Shown: positions 1 through 11,723 of the stretch, piece after piece | Numbering within the stretch: the first letter of the stretch is position 1 | Layout of the letters: each line of letters starts with the position of its first letter | Origin: Neurospora crassa OR74A | Taxonomy: Eukaryota; Ascomycota; Sordariomycetes; Sordariales; Sordariaceae | Length of the DNA stretch: 64,000 nt | Reading direction: 5' to 3' | NCBI RefSeq assembly: GCF_000182925.2 | Contig: NC_026501.1 | Location: 7,791,917 to 7,855,916 of the forward strand | Made by a program: the position numbers and the translations under genes | Notes under the pieces: model-generated | The model's database searches: none | What the model saw: only the letters and a program-made list of their open reading frames with translations | What the model was told of the DNA's origin: nothing

Positions 1-1647
1 TGAGTTCCTTGAGGTTGCGAACATGCACCGCCAACTGCTCAACGGCACCCGAGCGGAAGGTGTCACCTGCCGCAATCAGCACCTTGTACTTGTTTTGCAG
101 GAGGAAGAAGCAGATCTTTGACAAGTTGGTCGATTTTCCGACACCGTTGACACCCACAATCGACATGACATAGGGCCGCGCCTTGCGCAGAGACGTGGCT
201 GGGGGTGATGTGATCGAGTCGATCTCGCGAAGAAGGTCCAGCGAGGATGTGGGCGTGAGCATCTTGGTCAAGGAGACTTCCATGGCTTTTTGTATCCTGG
301 TATTGATACCTGTGTAAGGTTGTCAGCTCTCTGTCATTGCATATTGAAGCGCATGACAACCGGACTTACTCTCGAAGCTTCCTGTCTTGACACCAATAAG
401 CTCCTTCTCAACCCCTTCACAGAGGCGCACGGCAGCCTCGCGCGCGACGTTCTTCTTCAACAAATGCTCTTCCATGCCCTTCATGGCCTTGTCCAAATCC
501 TCCTTAGTCAAGACCTTTCCACCGACCACGTTCCTAAAAAGACCTCCAATAGCACTCAGGCCTGTTCCCACCAGACCGGTTGGGGCATCGGTCCTGGATG
601 CGGAATTCTTGGCCTCCGCAGACGCAAGAATCGAGTGGACCTCATCGCCCAGGTCCCTGAGCACAAACTTGCCCTTTGTAGTCGAACCCCATGTTGAGGC
701 ATCCACTTCTTCAACAGCCGACCGCCTTCCTGCTTCGGTTTCACTATCGCTTGTTGCTTTGGAGGCGGAGAAGTCAAGTTGAACATCGTCCTCCTCGTCA
801 GCAAGGCCGTCCGCATCCCACTTTCTTCCTTTCTTGGCAAGCTTGGCCTTGGTTCGTTTGACTGACGCTTCGTCGCCTGAAGAAGCGGGCGCAGAGTTGG
901 TATTCTGGAGCTTTCTCGCTCTTCTCGACATCTTGCCTCCCGGACCTGGCTTTGCCACCAAAAGGTGACTTGCTACAGCCGGAGTTGTGGGCCGCGATGC
1001 GTTGGGTGACGTATCGAAGTCCGAATCGCCCTGCTTGCTTGTATTGGTGTTGCTCGGTACGCGGCCGCCACGGACAAGGCCAGGTAGCGGCGGGGGCATA
1101 TCGCTCAGGTCGTCTGACAAAGCTTCATCTTGGAATGCGCGAACGTCTTTCGAATCCGATTTACTGCCTGTTTTCTCGAGCTCTTGCAGTTGCTGGTCGA
1201 AATAGTCATCAAACTTGGCGCACTGAATAAGCGTAACGTTCGGCTTCTTAAGCTGGTCGCCATAGAGGTTCACAAAGATGGTCCGGATGTTGTCAACGAG
1301 CTTGTCGATCCATGAGAGATGTAGGAGTGATCTGTAAACCGCCTGCGAGTCATGAGGTCAGCCAGCGGCCGTGAAGGGCGGAGAAGGGCACAAGGCAAAG
1401 GAGATGCGCATACAACAAAGATAATACCCAATTCCTTCTCGAACGACCAACGCAGTGTATGCTGGTCATGTTTGTAGGGCGGATTGGCCGACGCAGAAGC
1501 GCCATCCTTGGTACCAGCAACAGCGCTCTTCTCCTCAATGAAGACGTCGGATATGAAGTTGTTGACTACAGCAGGACTGACGGCGGCGTATGTCCTGGAC
1601 CACAGCACCACCCCTGATGTCGTCAGGATCTCGAAAGTGTCCAACAT
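1..1647 (-). CDS. srp101: Signal recognition particle receptor subunit alpha, 3' end missing
   Basis: The protein is the ER-membrane GTPase that docks SRP-bound ribosomes. Three coding exons are visible on the minus strand: 1647-1414, 1342-370 and 309 to the left edge, about 505 residues. The first exon gives the longin-like SRX domain that binds the beta subunit (start MLDTFEILTTSGVVLWSR). Exon 2 carries a charged, low-complexity linker with lysine runs. Residues about 400-505 enter the NG GTPase domain, with the P-loop GVNGVGKST at 455-463 followed by NLSKICFFLL and AAGDTFRSGA, all typical of SRP GTPases. Exon phases join cleanly (78 codons, then 324 codons plus one base). The remaining G motifs lie outside the window. 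It diverges from YIF1, another secretory-pathway gene. The family assignment is essentially certain. Confidence 0.95.
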
Positions 1648-2392
1648 GGTTCGTCAGATGGTGCCCCGTTTTAAAGTGGTAAGCTGGTGTATAACGAGCA
1701 CTCCCTGATGACAATTGGCGTTTGGAGGAGTGCGGATTGTGTCAAAGGAAGAGAAAGAGAGCACGAGGAGTGGAAGAGTAAATATTGGAAAAGGGGGCGG
1801 AAGGGAAGTGCTTCGAGTCCAAGACCACTCACTCAGACTCGATGGAAGCCAAACTGTCATATTGGCCGCCACCACTGCATCGGCGTGGTTAGCCGGGCGC
1901 CGCGCTTCTGGAACACGCTGGACCTAGCAAGTGGAAGGTGGGGCCGCCGGGACTTTTGTTGGTTAATAGTGTAGAGCGCCGATAAGATGTCATCAGGCTA
2001 TTTCTTGGCACGGCGAGCAGGCGATTGAGTGCAGTGCCAAGGCGGCCGGCCAGGGGCTGCGCTGTCGGCCTGGGAAGTGGAAGGGGGGGGGGGTCTACGG
2101 GGGTCTATGGGGGTCTACTCAAGCTGCCTGAGCCCTGAGCGTGTTCACTTCAAGTTGCTGTAGTGTATGTGGTCAATGACAGCATCTCCAGATTCAACGA
2201 AACACATCGCATCTCCCCGACAGAGCTAGGTGCCTGGCAAAGCCACGCAACGCGGTCAACACGAGCACGCAGTACCAACCTCCTACTAGCACCACGAATT
2301 CCATACCGATCGACCGGCGAAAAGAGTCCCAAGACCGTGACTAACATCCAAACTCTCCCTTTCACTTTAATACAACTTCACCAACCGACAAG
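1648..2392. promoter_or_regulatory. Shared divergent promoter, SRP101/YIF1
   Basis: This 745-bp stretch separates the start codons of two divergent secretory-pathway genes and must hold both promoters and 5' leaders. It contains an 11-base G run and a G-rich tandem decamer. No convincing gene is seen. No TATA box was identified. Confidence 0.6.
2083..2118 (+). repeat. G-run plus tandem GGGGGTCTAC decamers
   Basis: Eleven consecutive G (2083-2093) run into three copies of a decamer, GGGGGTCTAC, GGGGGTCTAT and GGGGGTCTAC (2089-2118). Four G-tracts in 36 bases could in principle form a G-quadruplex. It lies inside the SRP101/YIF1 promoter. Confidence 0.85.
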
Positions 2393-3486
2393 ATGCAGCG
2401 ATCCGGCTACGGGCAATCGCCCCCTTTACACCACCCTGTCCCGCAACACGTCTCAACCGTTCCTCAGCTACGATCGCCACCGCCGCCCACGTCGCAACCT
2501 CACTCCGGCTATGATGGAAGCCCTTACCAACAGCAAGGGCGGGCACCGTCAGGAAACATGTTTGGCCAGTACGGCAACTTTATAAACGACCCGGCAGCGC
2601 AGCTGGCCTCGCAGTTCGGACAGACAGCGTTCAAGCAGGGACAGGAATACCTCGAGCAGAATGTAAGGATGCTGACGGCTTACCTGTCGTGGAGGGAGAC
2701 GCATGCTAACGCGAGGCGCGACAGGTCAACCGCTTCGTCAGTGTCTCGGCGCTCAAGCATTACTTCAACGTCACCAACTCCTACGTAATAAACAAGCTCT
2801 ATCTTGTCCTGTTTCCCTGGAGGCATAAGCCCTGGTCCCGCAAGCAGACAGTAGGCCCAGGCGGCCAGGAAGGGTGGTACCTGCCTCCCAGGGACGACAT
2901 CAACAGCCCCGACATGTACATTCCGGTCATGTCACTGGTCACTTACATCTTTCTCCAGACTCTCATCGCGGGTCTACGTGGCCAGTTCCAGCCGGAACTG
3001 TTCGGATACATTGCGACAACCGCACTAGTGGTGGTCATCGTTGAAATCCTGGGTCTGAAGCTTGGATGCTACCTGTTGAGCATCTCCAACGAGTCGCAGC
3101 TCCTGGACCTCGTTGCTTACTCTGGGTACAAGTTTGTTGGTGTTATTGTCACCATCTCTATTGCCGAGATTGTGAATGGCGGCAAGGGAACTGGTGGTGT
3201 GATCGGCTGGACTGTCTTTGGTTACACTTTCTTTGCGAACGCTCTCTTCTTGGTATGATGCCCTGCTGCTGTTCCCTTCTCCGAATTGGATCGTTGACTA
3301 ACCTGCGTTTCTCAGATGCGCTCCCTGAAATACGTTCTTCTTCCCGAGAACAACAACAACGCCCAGGGTCCTATGCAAACCATGCCCACCGAAGGTCGGG
3401 CAAAGAGATCGCAGAGGCTACAGTTCCTCTTCTTCTACGCCTACATCGTGCAGCTCTTTTTCATGTGGATTCTGAGCCGGCCATGA
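2393..3486 (+). CDS. yif1: YIF1 family ER-Golgi transport membrane protein
   Basis: YIF1 (Hrf1 family) works with YIP1 and Rab GTPases in ER-to-Golgi vesicle traffic. Exons are 2393-2662, 2725-3252 and 3316-3486; they sum to 969 nt, 322 residues plus stop. Residues 1-60 are a Pro/Gln-rich cytosolic tail, followed by the family-typical FINDPAAQLASQFGQTAFKQ segment, then NSYVINKLYLVLFPWRHKPW. About five hydrophobic segments follow from residue ~157 to the C-terminus, ending FFMWILSRP. Introns are 62 and 63 nt with GT-AG ends, and both junctions keep frame. The ATG at 2393 is the first in frame and leaves a normal family length. It is divergent from SRP101, which acts earlier in the same pathway. 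Confidence 0.93.
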
Positions 3487-4435
3487 AGTTTGACGTTGGG
3501 CAGCCTAACGAGGGTATAGACAAAACATCAAAAACATGATTGCCGAGAGCAAGAAGAAGCCTCGGTATAACGGGTGAGGTATGGCATATATGGTCACCAC
3601 AGCTGCGGCCATTCACAGCTAGTACGATAATGAGTGACTGGTGCGGGCGTATGCAAATGTCTAATGAGAATCGGTAGAATAGTCCAAAAGAGGTTTCGGT
3701 CACTTACCAACAAGGTTAGGTACTACGCCGGATATAACCGGGGTGTCACCACATTCATGTAATGGAAAGGGGGACATAGATAAGGCAACCCCGAAGATCT
3801 TAACGCGGGTAACATTGAACCAAATACCTGGGCCTACCTACCTAGATGGGCATCGCGATAGTCGAGCACAGCATTCCGTTTGATAAGTACGTCTCCGAGT
3901 ACGTCAGCTATTGGCTCGCATACTAATAGGCGTGCAATCCCCCGACATTTCGTCGACAGGATGGGTTGAGCTGTAGTCGTGGACACCTGTATTCACTTCA
4001 GAGTGTATGCCATACCTTCCTCGCCAACATGATTCAGTATCTTGATGCGTTTCTTAATATCATATCCCTCATGTTCGAAATCGTTGGCCGAGCTGCGTTC
4101 TTTCTCGCGTTCGGTTGGGTAAGTTCGTTTGGTGCCTTTTTATCTCATCCGGTTTTCTGTTGTGTTGCCCAACCGGTGGGGCATCTGGCGCTATGCTGCT
4201 AAGTCGTCCGTCTATACTGTACCGCCGTCACCTTGGCTACACTCTAGTCTATTCGTTTCCTTCCCCTCCAAAAAGCCAATACACTCATTTTACAAGTACT
4301 CCTCCATGCTCCTCATCGTTTTTTTTTTTTTTTTTTGCATACTCCGTTTCGCTCACCTCCAAATCACCTACGATTAGCTTCAAAGCAATCCGACCACTGA
4401 ACTCGTCAAACAGCAGGAACCTCTTTCATCGCAAA
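3487..4435. other. Intergenic, YIF1 to Mpv17-like
   Basis: This holds the YIF1 3' end and the promoter of the downstream Mpv17-like gene. A poly-T tract lies at about 4319-4336, roughly 100 bp before the start codon, in a pyrimidine-rich leader. I see no gene here; open frames are short and lack recognisable motifs. Confidence 0.6.
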
Positions 4436-5460
4436 ATGCCCAAGCCAGCAGCTCCCGCAAAGAAAGATGATAACGAGCCATCGCCTATCATCAAAGCCAC
4501 GCTACAAGCGGCAGTCATTGCGGGAATATCAAACATTCTCGCCCAGGCCATCAGTGCCTACAAAGACGGTGTATGTGGAAAAACTCACTCTGGCTCATGT
4601 TCATCGTGGAAGCGATGACGTAATGCCACATGCACATACTTGGAGATCTTGATGCTGACAATTGGTGACTCTGCTGATTAGACACCTCTGGTGATTGACT
4701 GGGTGCCAGTGTTCCAGTTCTTCCTCTTTGGTGTGATCTCTACGCCTCCCAATTTTTTGTGGTAAGTCTCTTAGCCCTTTGTCGGTGTGGACGGTCACAA
4801 GGGAGATCGGAGTCCATCATTCAGTCATATCCTCCGTCCTCACCCTAGTAAATACCGAGAACAACCTCCCTCTCCTCGGCGCCATCAACCCATGAGTGAG
4901 TGACCTTACCTAACACCCCCCCTTAAAGGCAAGAACTCCTTGAAACCACCTTCCCATCCCACCACGTCTCCCCCACGCGCGAAGCCATCGCCTCCGCCTC
5001 CGCCTCCGACGAAAAGGCTCTCGACCGCGAAGCCTCTCTCGGCACGCTCGTCGAACCGCGTCTCAACAAAGGCAACACCTTCATTAAATGGCTGCTCGAC
5101 CAAACCGTGGGGGCAGCCGTCAACACGTTGCTTTTCAGCATGTTCATGCGCGGCACGCAAGCCGCGATGCAGCACCGGGCCACCTCTACGTTCGGCGCCT
5201 CACCCGATCAAAGTCTGTGGTTTTTGATCGACAGCTTCAAAAGGGGAAACGCGATCCAGTATCATGGCGTTAATTGGAACTGGGTTTGGGAGGAGTCGAA
5301 GCGCGAGTTTTGGGGGCTGATGGTGGCGAGCTGGAAGTTTTGGCCGTTTGTGAGTATTGTCAACTTTGCAGTCTTGAAGACGGTGGCGGCGAGGAGTCTG
5401 GCGGGCAATTTGGCCGGGATTGCCTGGGGAGTTTATATGAGTTTGTTTGCTGCGCAGTAG
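4436..5460 (+). CDS. Mpv17/PMP22 family membrane protein
   Basis: Members of this family are small multi-pass proteins of peroxisomal or inner mitochondrial membranes, thought to form channels; substrates are uncertain. Exons are 4436-4570, 4682-4761 and 4929-5460, giving 747 nt and 248 residues. The family signature sits in the C-terminal third: WKFWPFVSIVNF followed by the AGIAWGVYMSLFA terminal helix, matching the WKxWP...NF...W..Y pattern. An earlier helix pair is split by introns 1 and 2. An acidic/Ala-Ser insert around residues 90-115 is longer than in the animal members. The second intron (167 nt) starts inside a Trp codon, and splicing restores TGG-CAA. Which organelle it serves cannot be read from the sequence. 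Confidence 0.88.
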
Positions 5461-6640
5461 GAAGATGAAGAGGACGGGGGAGGGGATTGGGTTGTTGTTA
5501 TGGTGTCCAGCTATGACGATGATGAGGATATGATGATGGGGATTTGACAACGGGGAACGAAGGGTGGAGGCTCTGAAGTTCTGTATGGATGTATCGGAAA
5601 AGAGGGTTGTTTACATCCATGAACTTGGAGCCATCAGGGTTACTGCTGTTAATGAGCAATGGTATGCCTTCAGAGCCACGCCTCTCACCTTGATACGGTG
5701 TGCTGGGTAGGGTCATGGAGTGTCGTCACCCAACGCTCTTGATAAGCGGCCATAGCGAGATGACTCGACGGAGGAGGAATGAGAAAGAGCAATGGGGATG
5801 AGAAAAAGGAGAAATTGTTGGCAGCAACTACAGCCGGGTAAAATGGGGTTGTAGTTGTGGTCATGCTTTTCGCTTTTCGATAGACACAAAATTTCAAAAT
5901 TAGAGATATCTTCCGGGATCTTAACTAAGCTACTTGCAGTGTACACTCCTGGACATGCGGTAAGTTATGGGCCTATATGCAGACAGTCGCAAACTCTGTT
6001 ATCGAGCGCAGTCTCATTAAAGACTTGGAAGTGTCAACTGTATATCGTTTTGGAAACATTTAGATGTCAGACTGAAATTGTCTATCAAGGATTGAGTCTT
6101 CATCGTTAACGTAAGATTATTCTTTCGAGTTTCTTTTCCTAACATCCTGTCACCCAAGAGAAACCATTAAACTCTACGCAAGATCACTACCCGAACTTTG
6201 CCATTTAACTCCATAGAAAATCGACGGAATTAAAATCCGCATCAAAATTACAACCAGATTAGTGTCTCCAATAAGACAACAACAAGAAGGTAGGCAAGAA
6301 TGAATGTCACAGCAGCACAGAGCAGCCAAAGCACAAGAACAAGTAGCTATATAGAAACTGTTCGGGTGTTAAGCAAAATGACATTTCCTTTTATTCCCCA
6401 TCCACGTCAGATTATCGAAAAGGTAAGAAATGTATGAAAATTAAGCACATCTCTACCAAAAATAGCCATCAAACATCAAGACGTCTTCGTTCATGGCATA
6501 GTATTCCCCCCCATAAAACAAAAAGATTTCGCTGATATACTGCTTGCTTGCTGGTGTGGTGGGTGCAATTGCCGCCACCATCAAATTACACGCTTAGCTT
6601 TTCCTATATGGCTAAGCTTCTTTCCCTGCATTCCTTTCTT
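5461..6640. other. Convergent intergenic region
   Basis: This lies between the 3' ends of the Mpv17-like gene (plus) and the Kelch gene (minus). It is A/T-richer than the flanking exons and presumably holds both 3' UTRs. No gene, RNA or repeat was recognised. Confidence 0.5.
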
Positions 6641-9600
6641 TCATCTGGCAGATCCGGCCGGTGGATGCTCATCATCATCAAGGTGACTATCGTCGAAATT
6701 CTTCTTCCTCCAATCCGCCATACTTTCGCTCAGACCGAGGGTACCGTCACTCTTCTGATTGGGAAGAGATGCGGTAGGAGTTCCGAGGCCCTCAAAATCA
6801 AACGCGTTGCTGTGACGGTAGTTCTTACTATTGGTTTCCCAACGGCTCCGCAACGTCTCGAGCTCGCTTGTCAGGTGATCCAGCGCGACGCTATCTCTAG
6901 CATCGGGTCCTGGCCCGTACAAGCTCTCGGCTTCGCTGGACTCATGCCTGACATGTCCTATTTCATTTGAAGGACCCACTGGTGTCACCGCAGCCCCGAT
7001 CGCTTCGTTCGGGACTTGCCGGCTGCGTCTGCGGTAGTTGTCGACGCTCATCTCTACTTGATCAAGCAGTGTGCTGACCTTCTGCTCCGCATCCCGAGCG
7101 CGGCGCTCCAGAAGGGCATTCTCATGCTGTAGCTCCTCTAGGTCTTTCTTGGTCGCTTCAAGACGTCGGCTGGCGTCGTCGCTGGCGTGAGCCGCCGAAT
7201 CGCGTTCCTGGCGGACATCTTCAAGCTCTTCGCGCAGGGACTTGAGCTGTTGATCGAGTTGAGATGCCGTCCTCTGTAGCTCAGCTTGAAGCTCGCTGAC
7301 TTGCCCTTGCAGCGATTCGCGCTCAGTCTCCCAGTCCGCAGGTGCGCCGGTGCCGCCAGTCTCGCCCCCAACCTTGTCTTCAAGCTCAACAATCTGTTCC
7401 TTGAGGCGGGAGTTCTCTGTCTTATAGCGTGTCAGCTGCTCCTTAAGCTGTTTAAGCATCTTCTCGGTGCCCTTGACATAGTGCACAGCTGACTGGTAGT
7501 CATTATCGAGCTGGGCAAGCTTGTCACGATACGTCGTCTCCGCTTCCTGCGCTTGCTTTGCCGCTGACGCCTTTGTCTCCTCGTGCGCAGCTTGCGCCGC
7601 GGCAAGTTGCTGTTCAAGTTCGCGCAAGCGCATCGCCTCCGGGGAACCCTCACGCGGGCTGCCGAGTCGACTATGACGGTTTACACTGGTAGGTGAAATA
7701 CCACGTTCAGTGAGAATATCTTTGAGCGTGTTGTGTTGAACCAGGACGGCGTTGGTTTCTAGTTGTTGCTTGGCCAATTGCTGCTTGAGATCCGAGTTGG
7801 CGGCCTGAAGGGACTGGGTTTCTCTTAGGGCACTCTGCAACTGCCTGCGGATCGAGACACCTTCACGACTGGCTTGTTCTTGATAGGCCTCAAGTCCAGC
7901 AATGCGTTCCTCTGCAATGCGTAGTTTGTCTGAGGCAGAATCTGCCTCCTGCTGGTACTTCCTCACCAGCGCATTAGCGGCGCTTAGCTGGCCTTGAAGG
8001 GCAGATGTGCGGTCAATCTCGCCGTTGCCCAGATTACGGTTTTCCATTGTCGGCAGCTTATCCAAACCGGCAAGCACGGCTTGACGGTGGACACGTGCCT
8101 CGTTGGCATGGCGTTCGGCTCGCTCTTCAGCATCTCTCAGGCGCTGAGTGATTGTAGCTAATTCAGCAGCCTGAACCTCACGCTCAGCCTTGAGCTTGTT
8201 CAACGTGGCCTCAACCTCCTCCCGGAGTGCACGCTCTTCATCGAGTTTCCTTTCCAGCGTCTCTCTCATTTCGGTTGTTGCAGCTACCGCTTCCCGCAGT
8301 GACTGGAATGTCTCGACGCTTTGCTTAGAGTTACCGACGGCCTCATTGTACTTGTTTTCCAGTTCATCTTTCTCAAGACGGAGCATTTGTGCCGTAGATT
8401 CGAATTCCGACGCTGCGACCTCAGCCTCTCTTGCCTGCCGTTGTAGCATATGCATTTCAGCTTTGAGTTGCTCAACCTCGCCGGAATTCTTTTGCTTATA
8501 ATGCTCCAGGTCCGCCATCCTCTTCTGAGCAGCACTGGCCGTATCATCCGCCAGTTTCCTGGCCTTCTTCTCGGCGTCGAGGTCGATTTTTAGGCGGTCC
8601 ACTTGGTCCTGTAGATCTTTCTGGATACTCAAGGCTTGGGCAAGCTTTCTGCTCATCTCACCCACACGATCGTTGCCATCTTTATCCATATCGAGTTGGG
8701 GTGTGCTCCTGGCACTTCCTCCCTGCGCTGCCAGCTTGGCCTTGGCATAGATCGCTTCCTGAATAGCAGCATCCCGTTGTCGTTCGGCTTCGGCAATTTG
8801 CTTCGCAGCGAGAACTGCCTGTTTGTCTACTGAATTCTGTACGTTGGCAAGCTCAGTGCGCATGGCAAGTAAAGCTTCGATCAAAGGCCTGTCCTCGTCG
8901 TCAAACGTCTCCGCCGCTCGTTGGTCTAGCGCTGGGCTCATCGAGGCGGTGGGCACATAACCGGCTTTACGAGCCAACTCCAACTCCGAAGCATACCAGG
9001 CATTGCGATTCCTTGCTGCGTCTAGCTCCTTCAGAAGTACGACTGTTTGAGAATTCCGCTGCGATGACCTTCGGTTGATGGAATTGCTGTTCAGCCTCGC
9101 AGTAGGCGCCGGCGGAGAAGCAGAACGATTGGCTGCTTGCTTCAGGTTTGCATCCGTGGAGCTGTCGACCGATCCTTGCGTGCGGGCTTGCTTCAGAGGC
9201 TTGGACTTGGGTGTTTCAGCAGCAGGGGGTTCCGTCTGCCGTGACGCAGACGATGCAGAGCGCGGTGCGTTCTGAGTTGGGGTATGTCTTCCCACAGACC
9301 CGGAACTCTCGTTTTGGGTGAAAACTGGACCTTGTTGGACGATTGGAGACTGTGTAGGGGAGCCTTGATAAGAGTCCGCCCTGCTGTCTGAAGAGGCGTT
9401 CCTTGCTCGGGCGACTGCTGGATTCACACCCGGCCTTGGAGGTTGGCCTTGAGGGGGAGGGCCGGCTGGACCCATTGGCGGACCAGGTCTCATAGGTTTG
9501 GGAGGCCCATTAGGGGGGCCTCTAGGGCCAATCTGGTCGTTTGGATTTGGGGGGCCTCTGAATCCGTTCTGAGGGGTAGTGTTGCCGGCGTCCCCAGGTG

Positions 9601-11336
9601 GCCCGACCAACCGTCTCTGGTCGGGAGGGCCCGACGAACCGTCTCGGGGCGGGAAGTTTTGGCTCGAAGATGGAGGAGTCGCGTTACTTGGCCGCCTTAC
9701 CGCGTTCCTTGGGGCACCAGGATTGCCTGCGGAATCAGGTGGGTATCGGATCTTTGTCGTGTCTAAACAGTAAACCAAGGCGAGATCATTGACAGCTGCC
9801 GTAGCAGAGCTTGGCTCTCCACCTACAACCACAACAGTCTTGCCAACTGCCGTCATGCTATGACCGGATCGAGGTGAGGGCGAAGGGCCCATATTCTGGA
9901 AGGTATACCAGCGGCGAGAGGTAATCCGAAAAGCGGCCAAGTCACCAAGATCCGCTCCTTCCTCGGTACGCCCTCCAAAAATATACATGACATCGTCAAC
10001 GATGGCGGCGGCATGACCTTCGCGCGGGACAGGAATATATCCAATACATTCGAGCATAGTCCAGGCATTAGTCGATGGGTCGTAGCACCAAACGTCGTTG
10101 AACCATTGGAAACCGTTCGTGCCTCCGAACCTAGTTCTATTCAGTATCTATACCACCAGTGATATGGCGAATGGGCTGGACTTACAGATACATCTTGTCA
10201 TTGAAGGTGACCATGGAATGGTTTGTCCTAGCAGGAGGAACGTTGCCTTGAGGGGTAGTTCCGGGCTCTGTAGTAGCTATCAGCATTTCCCAGCGGTTGC
10301 TGGGCATTTGTAACTGATTCAAGTCGAAAGCTGCCAAGTCATTCATGAAGTATCCTTCTACCTGGCCACCAAAGACGTAGATCTTGGATCCTAGAATATT
10401 CAGAGTATGGCCATACCTACCCGCAGGTCGTGGACCGCCGGGCAGAGCTCTTGACCATTGTCGCGTAGCTAAAAGTGGTTAGCAAAAACCTTGTTGGAGA
10501 GGAAAAAGCCGCCGATAGGTGTCCTACAAGTATTCAAGAGGTATAGCGTCTCATCGAGGACGTCGGACTCATCAATCTTGGTGTCTCCGCCAAACACAAT
10601 AAACGCGTTCCCAACCAGCAAACTGGCGTGTCCAACCCTGGGGCCAGGACCTTCTGCCGTCGTCGCAAGAGGGTAGCAGGCCATACTCCCACCAGCCTCA
10701 ATCATCCATAGGTCGCCTCTGACCATTGAGCTGTTGATCAAGCCGCCCATCACATAGATATCGCCCTCTTTAGACGATACCGAATTGACAGCGGCGCCAT
10801 ATCGGGGAAAGGGGCTTGGTTGAGATGTCGTATATGTTAACCTCCTTTGCGACCATGGGTAAAGCGAAGCGTTGGGGTTTGCCATTGGCATTGGGTTGGG
10901 GTTGGCGCCATTGCGAAACTATTGATTTAAAAGTGTTAGGAAATTTCATCCCATAACGACGAATGCCCTGGCGCAAAGCAATATGACGAGGATTCAACAT
11001 GTGAAAATGGCAATCATGGCTTACAGGAAGATCGTTCGGCGGCTGTTGCGGGGGTTCCCGGGATTGCATCTGCGAGGGCGCTTGTTGTTGATGTTGATGC
11101 TGCCCTTCGAGGGTCTGGCCCCGAGGGCGGCCATAGTTTTGCTGCTCCGGGCTGCCTACGCTACCGTCATTGTCGAGGGAGTTCAAGCTACCGGTAGGTG
11201 TTGATCGGGAGCCCTTCTCGTCCCTGACGCGCGCAGTCGCGCTCTGGGTTGACGAAGCCGACCCCGGTCCCGGAATACCATCTCGGCTACCTGGCCCTCT
11301 GTCGTGATTCTTCTTGGACTTGAAAAGAAAGGCCAT
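6641..11336 (-). CDS. kel1: Tea1/Kel1-type Kelch-repeat cell polarity protein
   Basis: Tea1/Kel1 proteins mark cell ends and guide polarised growth or cell fusion. Exons on the minus strand are 11336-11025, 10918-10528, 10468-10186 and 10130-6641, 4476 nt, 1491 residues. Residues 1-104 are a basic, Gln-rich tail. About six Kelch blades follow at ~140-455, each with a GG doublet (for example VMGGLI, VFGGDT, VFGGQV, LFGGTN, IFGGRT, VVGGEP). A Pro/Gly/Ser-rich linker runs to ~680. A long coiled coil (~685-1390), rich in Glu, Gln, Arg and Leu heptads, precedes an acidic tail. Three introns all fall in or before the Kelch region, and phases join correctly (0, 1, 2). Kelch plus long coiled coil, and length, fit Tea1/Kel1 (KelA in Aspergillus). 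The exact orthologue name is inferred. Confidence 0.92.
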
Positions 11337-11563
11337 GTCTAGTCTTTGGGGCCGCCCTTTGGGGGCAGCGGCGACAAGTTGGTTTCGCCTAGGGCTTCAG
11401 GTCGTCGGGAAAGAAAAATAGGCCGAAGGGAGAGCGTCGAGGTCGGTGTTCGTCTTTACACGCTCGTCTCGTCGTGACTTGGGAGCTCGGGGCGTCCGAC
11501 AGCAGCCGCACGGGCAATTGGGCGACTCTGGGGTTCGGGAGGGAGGTCGTGGTAATCTATGGC

Positions 11564-11723
11564 GTGACCGTGACCGTACCGTACCAGCGAACAGCGGGGG
11601 GGTCGGGCGCGCGCGTAGTATCAGACGCTTACAATCAAACAGGAGGCTCGTGCTGGAAGAATCTGAGTGAAAGCACACCAGGAACACCGATGACACTGGA
11701 CCGTGACCGTAAGCCGTGACCGT
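11564..11723 (+). repeat. Four copies of GTGACCGT upstream of the Kelch gene
   Basis: The octamer GTGACCGT occurs at 11564-11571, 11570-11577 (overlapping), 11703-11710 and 11716-11723, in two pairs about 130 bp apart, 230-390 bp upstream of the Kelch start. It could be a binding-site cluster or simple local duplication. Confidence 0.6.
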
